From Pseudomonas sp. (lineage in GTDB: Bacteria; Pseudomonadota; Gammaproteobacteria; Pseudomonadales; Pseudomonadaceae): a stretch of 6,911 nt of DNA. The position numbers were made by a program, and so were the translations under genes. Positions 1 through 5,126 of the stretch are shown here, one piece after another. The stretch lies in contig JAURXE010000102.1 of NCBI GenBank assembly GCA_030654635.1, forward strand, positions 1 through 6,911, given 5' to 3'. Every line of letters starts with the position of its first letter. The stretch's first letter is position 1. The notes below the pieces were generated by a model. That model was not told the origin of the DNA. It saw only the letters and a program-made list of their open reading frames with translations, and did not search any database.

Positions 1-432
1 CTCACGACCTTCGATCTTGGCGTGGCGGCCATCGCCACCAAAGAAGTTATCCACCAACTTGAATACCAATTTGGCATCCAGAATAAACAAACCGGTGCCA
101 CGCAGCGGTTTCATCTTCACCAGGTTAAGGCTGGTGGGTACATACAGAGAATGCACGTACTCGCCAAACTTCATCACCTGCACGCCACCGACCGCCACAT
201 CGGCCGAACGGCGCAACAGGTTAAACATGCTGACACGGGTGTAACGGGCAAAACGCTCGTTGATCATCTCCAGCGTCGGCATCCGGCCGCGAACGATGCG
301 GTCTTGGCTGGACAGGTCATAGGTTTTCGCCGTGCCGGGCTCAGCAGCCTCTTCAGTCTCGACTGCACCGTCATCAACGCCATGCAGCAGGGCATCGATT
401 TCGTCTTGTGAGAGCAGATCTTGCACAGCCAT
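1..432 (-). CDS. fliM: Flagellar motor switch protein FliM (partial, N-terminal 144 residues)
   Basis: FliM forms the middle layer of the C-ring beneath the basal body. It binds phosphorylated CheY through its N-terminal peptide and links FliG to FliN, switching the direction of motor rotation. The visible protein begins MAVQDLLSQDEIDALLHG. Residues 6-16 (LLSQDEIDALL) are the conserved CheY-P-binding segment. An acidic linker (about residues 19-35) follows, then the start of the middle CheC-like domain from about residue 40, with the GGXG motif at 132-135 (GGDG). The family is usually a little over 300 residues, so about half is missing beyond position 1; the frame is open to the edge. The ATG at 432 is chosen because AGGAG lies 9 nt upstream. 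An ATG at 440 is followed two codons later by a stop. The gene follows fliL after 12 nt, and the Shine-Dalgarno overlaps the fliL stop (TAGGAG), suggesting translational coupling. Identity is near certain. Confidence 0.97.
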   Translation of the reverse strand, partial: MAVQDLLSQDEIDALLHGVDDGAVETEEAAEPGTAKTYDLSSQDRIVRGRMPTLEMINERFARYTRVSMFNLLRRSADVAVGGVQVMKFGEYVHSLYVPTSLNLVKMKPLRGTGLFILDAKLVFKLVDNFFGGDGRHAKIEGRE

Positions 433-441
433 TAATCCATG

Positions 442-446
442 CTCCT
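442..446 (-). promoter_or_regulatory. Ribosome binding site of fliM overlapping the fliL stop codon
   Basis: On the minus strand AGGAG ends 9 nt before the fliM ATG and shares bases with the fliL TAG stop (TAGGAG, 447-442). This fixes the fliM start and suggests that ribosomes finishing fliL help load fliM. Confidence 0.75.
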
Positions 447-987
447 ACTGCAATACGATATTGGTAAACAACACTTGTTCGACCGCTAATTTTCCGGTCT
501 CCTTTTGCGCCAAGGCTTGCACGCTGGCAGTGGTCTGTTGGCGGAGCATTTCCTTACCCACCGGGGTGCTCAACGCCTCGAAATCCTGCCCGGAAAACAG
601 CATGACCAAGTTATTGCGCAGTACCGGCATGTGCTCGTGCAAGGCATCCAACTCGGCTTTGTCGCGGCCCATCAGCGCAACACTGACTTGCATATAACGC
701 TGGCGGCCCTTGTAGTTGAAATTGACCACAAACGCCGGCGCTAACACCTCATAGATAGCCACTTGCTTGCCAGGCTTGGCCTCGCCTTCGGCGGCGGCAT
801 GTTCTTCGGTCTTGGCGTCGTCTTTCTTTTCGCTCTTATGCAAAAAAAACATCGCCCCGCCCACTGACAAACCAATCACCAGCAGCAAACCCACCACGAT
901 CAAAATAATCAGCTTGAGCTTACTTTTGCCGGCGGGCTTGCCCTCGGCATCGGCCGCTGCAGGTGCTTTCTCTTCTTTCTTAGCCAT
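445..987 (-). CDS. fliL: Flagellar basal body-associated protein FliL
   Basis: FliL is a single-pass inner-membrane protein that surrounds or supports the stator units at the basal body and affects motor torque and swarming. The 180-residue product has a short Lys/Ala-rich cytoplasmic N-terminus (1-23, with K21, K23 and K25 near the membrane) and one hydrophobic segment at about 26-49 (LIILIVVGLLLVIGLSV then GGAMFF). A charged periplasmic linker (51-75) follows, then the FliL domain to the C-terminus, ending in the typical VEQVLFTNIVLQ. Length is normal for the family. ATG 987 is the only reasonable start: an in-frame TGA lies four codons upstream. The Shine-Dalgarno is weak (CGGA about 8 nt upstream). 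The gene has its own sigma-54 promoter at 1037-1052, with a predicted leader of about 39 nt, so it probably heads a separate fliL-fliM transcription unit. Very sure of identity. Confidence 0.96.
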   Translation of the reverse strand: MAKKEEKAPAAADAEGKPAGKSKLKLIILIVVGLLLVIGLSVGGAMFFLHKSEKKDDAKTEEHAAAEGEAKPGKQVAIYEVLAPAFVVNFNYKGRQRYMQVSVALMGRDKAELDALHEHMPVLRNNLVMLFSGQDFEALSTPVGKEMLRQQTTASVQALAQKETGKLAVEQVLFTNIVLQ

Positions 988-1036
988 GCCAATAATCCGT
1001 CACTGATCGTTTTATGTCAGCGTTCAAGGGGTTAGG

Positions 1037-1052
1037 AGCAAGTGTTATGCCA
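1037..1052 (-). promoter_or_regulatory. Sigma-54 (RpoN) promoter of fliL
   Basis: The minus strand reads TGGCATAACACTTGCT, a match to the sigma-54 consensus TGGCAC-N5-TTGCW in every essential base. The invariant GG (-24) and GC (-12) are separated by exactly 10 nt. With the C of GC at -12 (1038), transcription would start near 1026, giving a leader of about 39 nt before the fliL ATG. In Pseudomonas, sigma-54 together with the enhancer-binding protein FleQ drives the early flagellar operons, including fliL onward, which fits the position. The activator is inferred. Confidence 0.85.
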
Positions 1053-1131
1053 GTTCATCAATAACCTGATCTAACCCTGCATTGTTCGACTCGCGCAGCG
1101 GATATACCAGTAAGCCTGCGCACTGTCACCC

Positions 1132-1162
1132 AAAAACGAGTTCGCCCGGTTACCCGGGCGAA
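1132..1162 (-). terminator. Intrinsic terminator downstream of fliK
   Basis: On the minus strand TTCGCCCGG and CCGGGCGAA (1162-1154 and 1149-1141) form a perfect 9-bp stem closed by GTAA, a stable GNRA tetraloop. After a 4-nt spacer (CTCG) comes a run of five T (1136-1132). The plus-strand flank after the stem has no T-run, so it acts on the fliK side. The hairpin starts 29 nt past the fliK stop. The spacer before the T-run makes termination possibly incomplete. Confidence 0.7.
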
Positions 1163-1191
1163 TTAAAGTTTAGATCAAGGCGACTGATCAC

Positions 1192-2550
1192 CTAAGCATA
1201 GTAATCCACCAAGCTGCGCGACGCTGCCAAGCTTGTACCGCGCAACTCAGTCACCGCACTGATGTGCTCATCATCACCGGCCGCCAACAAACCACCCGCA
1301 GAGCCGCCACGGCGCGAGCCCTCACCGGCGCCCCCCTGCTGCTCCTGGCCTTGCCAGCCACGATTCATTGACTGATCGGAAACATTGACATCGAGCAAGT
1401 TCATCCCTTGCGCGGTAAACAGATCACGTAAGCGCTGCATTTGACCTTCGAGGGCCTCACGCACACCCGCATGGGGACTGGCAAAGGTCACCTGAGTTTG
1501 ATCTTTGGCCATATCAACCCGCACCTCCAGACGACCCAGCTCGGCGGGGTCCAACTGAATCTCCGCCGACTTTAGATTTTGGCTCGACAACCACATAACC
1601 TTGTCGACCACCGCCTCGCTCCAGCCACCTTGCTGCATCGCTAATGGCTGACCAGGAATCAAGCCCAAGCGCGATGTCGCCGGTGTTTGCTGACCAATGG
1701 CTTGGCTAAGGGCACTCAGCCTGGCGGTGAGATTTTCAGTACGCAACTCTGGCGAGGCGTCTTTGAGGCCGTCAGCCCCCTCCACCCCAAGCGCCTTAAG
1801 CTCAGTCAGCGCACCCTCACCAACCTTCGCCTCAGTGCCCGGTAATCCAGCAGCGACCATTGCGCTGGCGAAATCCTGAGTGGCATCAGCCGCGCCCTTG
1901 GTAGCCGCGCCACCACCCGCCTGCTGCGTCGCGGCCTGGGCCGCAAGCTGGGCCTTAGCCGCAAGATCCACCACCAACTGCACGCCGGCGGCGCTGGTGA
2001 GGCTATCCAAAGTCGGATCATGACTGGCATCGGTCATGGCCGCTGTTGCGCTACCGGCCAAACCGGCCACCGCCGGAGTCAATCCGCTAAGTGCCGTTTG
2101 CGCGGTGAGCTCCTCAGGTGATTGTTGCGCCGTGCCGGTTGCAGTTAGCGCCGTAGGGCTGACTTCATCTGCGGGTAACTGACCGCTGATGGCCAAGAGC
2201 AGTAACGGATCGAGCTCAGTCTCCGGCTCTGCATCCTCGTCCGCGACAGTGCCCATGTTCGCCGTGACGTCATCCGGCAAAGGTTTGCCGCAAGCGGCAA
2301 CTTGCTCTGGACTAACCGTGGCGTCCGGCTCAACTTCCGCCTTCTCGCGGCTGGTTGACGACTGCTCACGGGCGGTCTTAGCCGTCGGCTCAGAGCGTTC
2401 TACCGGTTTTTCTTGACGCTCACGAGCATACACCTGAGCGAAACTGGCCGCCTTGCGCTGGCTAGGTTCTGGCGCCTGCGCCCTGGCGGGAGCCGCGCGG
2501 GGCTTGGCTTTGGCTGCCGGCTGAAGCAGTAGATCGGGGACAACGGACAT
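1192..2550 (-). CDS. fliK: Flagellar hook-length control protein FliK
   Basis: FliK is exported through the flagellar type III system. It measures hook length and, through its C-terminal domain, makes FlhB switch from rod/hook to filament substrates. The 452-residue product has a low-complexity N-terminal and middle region (about 1-300) rich in Ala, Gln, Glu and Thr, as expected for the unstructured ruler and export part. A compact C-terminal hook domain follows at about 306-391, with the typical EIQLDPAELGRLEVRVD segment and a helix near GQMQRLRDLF. A Gly/Gln-rich tail ends in SRSLVDYYA. Annotation could start at GTG 2556, two codons earlier, but GGAG lies 7 nt before ATG 2550 and only 1 nt before that GTG, so ATG 2550 is preferred. 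The gene is preceded by its own sigma-54 promoter and followed by a terminator, so it is probably transcribed alone as well as by read-through from hptB. Identity rests on the C-domain, the composition and the flagellar context. Confidence 0.94.
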   Translation of the reverse strand: MSVVPDLLLQPAAKAKPRAAPARAQAPEPSQRKAASFAQVYARERQEKPVERSEPTAKTAREQSSTSREKAEVEPDATVSPEQVAACGKPLPDDVTANMGTVADEDAEPETELDPLLLLAISGQLPADEVSPTALTATGTAQQSPEELTAQTALSGLTPAVAGLAGSATAAMTDASHDPTLDSLTSAAGVQLVVDLAAKAQLAAQAATQQAGGGAATKGAADATQDFASAMVAAGLPGTEAKVGEGALTELKALGVEGADGLKDASPELRTENLTARLSALSQAIGQQTPATSRLGLIPGQPLAMQQGGWSEAVVDKVMWLSSQNLKSAEIQLDPAELGRLEVRVDMAKDQTQVTFASPHAGVREALEGQMQRLRDLFTAQGMNLLDVNVSDQSMNRGWQGQEQQGGAGEGSRRGGSAGGLLAAGDDEHISAVTELRGTSLAASRSLVDYYA

Positions 2551-2557
2551 GGGCACT

Positions 2558-2561
2558 CTCC
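2558..2561 (-). promoter_or_regulatory. Ribosome binding site that fixes the fliK start
   Basis: GGAG on the minus strand lies 7 nt before ATG 2550 but almost touches the in-frame GTG at 2556. It therefore decides in favour of ATG 2550. A small inverted repeat (2566-2581) lies 4 nt upstream of it in the predicted leader. Confidence 0.7.
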
Positions 2562-2565
2562 ATTA

Positions 2566-2581
2566 CGGCCATGGATGGCCG
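2566..2581 (-). repeat. Inverted repeat in the fliK leader
   Basis: CGGCCAT and ATGGCCG are perfect 7-nt arms separated by 2 nt; a realistic RNA hairpin would have 5 bp with a 6-nt loop. It lies between the predicted fliK transcription start (about 2596) and the ribosome binding site. It could modulate translation or be a protein site, or mean nothing. Confidence 0.4.
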
Positions 2582-2606
2582 CGTGGGTGGGTCGTGCCAG
2601 AGGTAA

Positions 2607-2622
2607 TGCAAAGCTAAGGCCA
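2607..2622 (-). promoter_or_regulatory. Sigma-54 (RpoN) promoter of fliK
   Basis: The minus strand reads TGGCCTTAGCTTTGCA. It carries the invariant GG and GC 10 nt apart and the full TTGCA of the -12 element; the -24 side differs from consensus only outside GG. Transcription would begin near 2596, giving a leader of about 46 nt before ATG 2550. It lies in the 107-nt gap after the hptB stop, so fliK can be expressed independently of the upstream genes. FleQ as activator is inferred from Pseudomonas biology. Confidence 0.83.
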
Positions 2623-2657
2623 ACTCGGTGAACGCCGCGCGCTTTATTGCGTAGCCC

Positions 2658-3008
2658 TCAGCGATAACGCTGCAACTCGGCCTTAAACAGAATGCGCACT
2701 ATCGCAAACTCGCGCTGAACCTGTTCAAGCACCGGCGCCACTTCGTCCAAACGCTCGCGCCGGGCCAGCTCTTCTAACTCTTTGCACAGACCAGCCAGCA
2801 ACGCGGCGCCCATATTGCTGCAACTGCCCTTGAAGCTGTGCGCCGCCAAGCGCATGGCTTGAGCGTCGGCGCTCTGGGCGGTGTCTAACAGCAGGCGCAG
2901 GCGCTCTTCGGAGTCGGCCAGAAAGGTCTCCAGCAACAGCGAATACTCGTCTTCCATAACATCGCGCAAGGTTTCCAGTACGGCATTGTCAACATGCACT
3001 TCAGCCAC
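2658..3008 (-). CDS. hptB: Histidine phosphotransfer protein HptB
   Basis: This is a stand-alone Hpt protein of 116 residues, a cytoplasmic four-helix phosphate carrier. The phosphoacceptor is H57 in the motif AHSFKGSCSNMG (56-67), the standard HSxKGS signature. In P. aeruginosa HptB also carries its phosphate on a histidine at this point. It receives phosphate from hybrid sensors (RetS, PA1611, SagS, ErcS') and donates to the receiver of HsbR. Here hptB follows hsbR after 29 nt, which makes HsbR the obvious partner. The start is GTG 3008, supported by a strong GGAGGAG 8 nt upstream; the next in-frame Met (residue 18) would cut into the first helix. Hybrid sensor kinases that would feed it are not in the window. 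Confident in the domain; the specific name rests on the gene neighbourhood. Confidence 0.92.
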   Translation of the reverse strand: MAEVHVDNAVLETLRDVMEDEYSLLLETFLADSEERLRLLLDTAQSADAQAMRLAAHSFKGSCSNMGAALLAGLCKELEELARRERLDEVAPVLEQVQREFAIVRILFKAELQRYR

Positions 3009-3016
3009 CTATGACT

Positions 3017-3023
3017 CTCCTCC
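3017..3023 (-). promoter_or_regulatory. Strong ribosome binding site supporting the GTG start of hptB
   Basis: GGAGGAG on the minus strand lies 8 nt before GTG 3008. No in-frame ATG lies nearby, so this decides the non-ATG start. Confidence 0.75.
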
Positions 3024-3037
3024 AGAACGCATGCAAA

Positions 3038-4738
3038 TCATTTCACCGCTGGCCATGCGAACTCCACGCTGACGCTGCGACCATCGGCTGAGTAAGTGCA
3101 ACATTCAGTCAGTTGCCGCACCAGTGCCAGCCCACGACCGCTCAAGTTGACGCCACCCGGCTGGGGCTCAGGCGTCACCTGCGGATCGAAACCTACCCCA
3201 CTGTCCTCAACCCGAAGCGTCAGCCGTCCACCACCAGCCTGCGGCACCAAGTCCAGATGAAAACGCACAAAGCCTTGATCCAGGCTAGCCAACAGCTGAT
3301 TGCGCTGCGCGTAATACTCGGCAAACCCTTTAGCGTCGCGCTTAAGCCCAGAATCCAGGCCCATGACGCCATGCTCCAAGGCATTGGAGTACAACTCAGC
3401 CAACACCGTGTAGAGCGCGCCAGCTTGGCTGCGCAACTCTTGCACCTCAAGTAAAAACTGCAATAAAAATGGCAGCGGATTGAAATGTCTAAGGGTTTGC
3501 GCGCGGAACTCAAAGCTGGCCGACCAGTCGAGCGGACTAACCTGCCCACGATCAGAGAATGCCAGCACCGGGCGATTGAGCAGCGCCTCCTCTACCAGTA
3601 CCACCTCGACCATGCTGACGTCGTCTTGCGCCTCGCCACGGAACTCCGCGATAGCCTGCTGAATCTCGGCAAATAGCTGATCGGCTTGCTGATTTTGCGC
3701 AAACACTGCCAGCAAGCGTTCCTCACCAAACATTTGCCCGTCACTGTTGCAACCTTCCAGCACGCCATCGGAGAGTAAGAACAGTCGATCGCCCAACTCC
3801 AGCGGATAGATTTCGCAACGATCATCGAAGGTTGCCGCGTCGCGCACCCCCAGCGGTAAATACCGGGACACCAGTGGCACCCGCTCGCCACTGGTGGCGC
3901 GGTAGAGATAGCCGTCCGGCAAGCCGCCATTCCAGACCTCGACCACGCGCCGATGAAAACTGACATTCAATAAGGTGGCGCAACAAAACACCCCAACCGG
4001 CAAAATCCGCTTGAGCTTACTGTTCATCTCGCGAAGAATTTCCGCCATCGAGTAGCCTTTGGCGGTCAACCCATAGAAGACTTCGGCCAAGGGCATGGCG
4101 CCAATCGCGGCAGGTAGACCGTGGCCGGTAAAGTCGCCGAGAAACACATGCATGCCGCCGGAGGGCTTAAACGCGGCCAGCAGCAAATCGCCATTGAACA
4201 AGGCATAGGGTGATTGCATGTAACGAATATTGGCCGCGCTCAGGCAGCCAGAATGGGCAACCTTGTCGAACACCGCCTTGGCAACGCGCTGCTCGGTGAG
4301 CAAGTGTTCATTGTGCTTGGCGATCAGATCACGCTGCTGCAACACCGTTTTCTGCAGGCGCCGCAAGCGATCCATAGCGTTGATCTTGGCCTCGATGATC
4401 ACCCGATTGTATGGCTTGGCGACGAAGTCATCGCCACCAGCCTCCAGGCAACGCACCAACGCCTCACCTTCGGTCAGCGAGGTTAGAAAAATAATCGGCA
4501 CCAAGGTCTCGCCAGCGCAGGCCTTAATCCGCCGGGCAGCCTCAAAGCCATCCATCACCGGCATCATGGCGTCCATCAACACCAGGTCCGGTTGCTCCAG
4601 GCGAAACAACGCCACGGCCTCCAAGCCATTACAGGCCTCCAACACCCGATGGCCCTGACGACTGACGATAGTCGCGAGCAACATGCGATCGAGCGCGCTG
4701 TCTTCGACTATCAGGATCGTTAAGCCGCAGCCCGACAT
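3038..4738 (-). CDS. hsbR: Response regulator HsbR: receiver, PP2C phosphatase and anti-sigma-type kinase fusion
   Basis: This three-domain cytoplasmic protein controls the phosphorylation of the STAS protein HsbA. From ATG 4738 it has 566 residues. Residues 6-123 are a CheY-like receiver with acidic pair E12/D13, phosphoacceptor D56 (LMDAMMP), T86 and K108. Residues about 124-165 look like a coiled-coil signalling helix. Residues about 165-385 are a PP2C/SpoIIE-type Ser phosphatase with metal-binding motifs FNGD (181-184), GDFTGHG (201-207), SDG (323-325) and DDVSM (372-376). Residues about 410-563 are a GHKL kinase domain of the RsbW/SpoIIAB kind, with N-box ELYSNALEHG (448-457, N452), G1 box EDSGVGFD (511-518) and G2 box SGRGLAL (533-539). 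All three active sites look intact. It starts 11 nt after hsbA. GTG 4741, one codon earlier, is an equally plausible start, with AAGG 6 nt upstream of GTG or 9 nt upstream of ATG. In P. aeruginosa HptB phosphorylates HsbR and changes its kinase/phosphatase balance on HsbA. Confidence 0.94.
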   Translation of the reverse strand: MSGCGLTILIVEDSALDRMLLATIVSRQGHRVLEACNGLEAVALFRLEQPDLVLMDAMMPVMDGFEAARRIKACAGETLVPIIFLTSLTEGEALVRCLEAGGDDFVAKPYNRVIIEAKINAMDRLRRLQKTVLQQRDLIAKHNEHLLTEQRVAKAVFDKVAHSGCLSAANIRYMQSPYALFNGDLLLAAFKPSGGMHVFLGDFTGHGLPAAIGAMPLAEVFYGLTAKGYSMAEILREMNSKLKRILPVGVFCCATLLNVSFHRRVVEVWNGGLPDGYLYRATSGERVPLVSRYLPLGVRDAATFDDRCEIYPLELGDRLFLLSDGVLEGCNSDGQMFGEERLLAVFAQNQQADQLFAEIQQAIAEFRGEAQDDVSMVEVVLVEEALLNRPVLAFSDRGQVSPLDWSASFEFRAQTLRHFNPLPFLLQFLLEVQELRSQAGALYTVLAELYSNALEHGVMGLDSGLKRDAKGFAEYYAQRNQLLASLDQGFVRFHLDLVPQAGGGRLTLRVEDSGVGFDPQVTPEPQPGGVNLSGRGLALVRQLTECCTYSADGRSVSVEFAWPAVK

Positions 4739-4749
4739 CACCGGCGGCC

Positions 4750-5055
4750 TTAGGCGATTTTAAACAGTTGCTCAAAATTTGAGATGGCGAGAATTTTACG
4801 CACGTCGGCATTGCAGTTGGCCAAGCGAATTTGCGCATGATCACCGCCGGCATGATCGCGCAACAGCAACAACATCCCCAACGCCGAACTGTCCAGGTAA
4901 GTGGTGCCCTGCAAATCCACCAGATAACGCTTAGGCGTAATATCGACACGCTCATAAGCATCACGAAATTCTTGATGCGCGCCGAAATCGAAGCGCCCCT
5001 GAATAAAAATCGTCAGTTCTTGCTCGTCGGCAGACATCTGCGTGGTAATGGTCAT
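4750..5055 (-). CDS. hsbA: STAS-domain anti-sigma factor antagonist HsbA
   Basis: This single-domain STAS protein of 101 residues is a cytoplasmic partner-switch element of the SpoIIAA/RsbV family. The conserved phosphorylation motif is YLDSSALG (53-60). By alignment with SpoIIAA the phosphorylated residue is S56, the serine reported for P. aeruginosa HsbA. The IQGRFDFGAHQEFRDAY segment (18-34) and the final ISNFEQLFKI helix are typical of the family. Family knowledge: unphosphorylated HsbA sequesters the anti-sigma-28 factor FlgM and promotes motility, while phosphorylated HsbA binds the diguanylate cyclase HsbD and promotes attachment. The start at ATG 5055 is supported by AAGGAG 6 nt upstream. 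An in-frame GTG at 5100 would add 15 residues with no ribosome binding site and no match to the domain. The gene lies 71 nt after fliJ, and hsbR follows directly, encoding its likely kinase and phosphatase. Confidence 0.93.
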   Translation of the reverse strand: MTITTQMSADEQELTIFIQGRFDFGAHQEFRDAYERVDITPKRYLVDLQGTTYLDSSALGMLLLLRDHAGGDHAQIRLANCNADVRKILAISNFEQLFKIA

Positions 5056-5061
5056 ACAAAG

Positions 5062-5067
5062 CTCCTT
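5062..5067 (-). promoter_or_regulatory. Ribosome binding site that fixes the hsbA start
   Basis: AAGGAG on the minus strand lies 6 nt before ATG 5055. This supports the 101-residue protein over a 116-residue form starting at GTG 5100. Confidence 0.75.
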
Positions 5068-5071
5068 ATTG

Positions 5072-5096
5072 TTATCGACAGCTGGCAGAACATTTA
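5072..5096 (-). promoter_or_regulatory. Weak sigma-28-like promoter candidate before hsbA
   Basis: The minus strand carries TAAA (5096-5093), 13 nt, then GTCGATAA (5079-5072). The -10 matches 7 of 8 bases of the sigma-28 consensus GCCGATAA. The spacing is 2 nt shorter than the usual 15, and the predicted transcription start (near 5066) would fall inside the ribosome binding site. A sigma-70 reading of the same stretch (TTGCCC at 5119-5114, 17 nt, TAAATG at 5096-5091) is also only a partial match. I list it as a candidate only. Confidence 0.2.
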
Positions 5097-5103
5097 GCAC
5101 TGC

Positions 5104-5117
5104 GCCCGTAACAGGGC
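5104..5117 (-). other. Weak hairpin in the fliJ-hsbA gap
   Basis: GCCC and GGGC are 4-bp arms around a 6-nt loop (TGTTAC on the minus strand), ten bases after the fliJ stop. No T-run follows, so it is unlikely to terminate transcription. It may be a weak RNA processing or pausing site. The rest of this 71-nt gap shows no clear terminator, which favours read-through from fliJ into hsbA. Confidence 0.25.
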
Positions 5118-5126
5118 AACCTCTTT

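Larger units (their letters stand above)
988..1191. other. fliK-fliL intergenic region (204 nt): terminator followed by promoter
   Basis: This is the longest non-coding stretch in the window. Reading on the minus strand it holds a short inverted repeat (GATCA/TGATC, 1173-1189) just after the fliK stop, a strong GC-rich hairpin with a T-run (1132-1162), an imperfect palindrome (1057-1070), and a sigma-54 promoter (1037-1052). The layout, end of one unit then start of the next, implies that fliK and fliL are transcribed separately. I see no small ORF with a ribosome binding site here. Confidence 0.8.

Noticed and set aside
22..411. A 129-codon open frame on the plus strand opposite fliM
   Set aside because: It lies antisense to the conserved FliM N-terminus with no domain signature; a shadow frame.
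1173..1189. GATCA/TGATC inverted repeat just after the fliK stop, considered as a terminator
   Set aside because: Only 5-bp arms of low stability with no T-run; the GC-rich hairpin at 1141-1162 is the better terminator.
1192..2550. Low-complexity Ala/Gln/Glu-rich stretch in fliK considered as a sign of a frameshift or foreign DNA
   Set aside because: FliK proteins normally have a disordered, rapidly evolving N-terminal and middle region. The frame is continuous and ends in a good C-terminal hook domain.
2593..2599. Perfect sigma-54 -24 heptamer TGGCACG on the minus strand in the fliK leader
   Set aside because: The matching -12 position reads ACCCA with no GC, and the site lies at the predicted start of the better promoter (2607-2622). 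Treated as chance.
5056..5100. Longer hsbA starting at GTG 5100
   Set aside because: No ribosome binding site precedes it, the extra 15 residues do not extend the STAS domain, and ATG 5055 has AAGGAG at ideal spacing.
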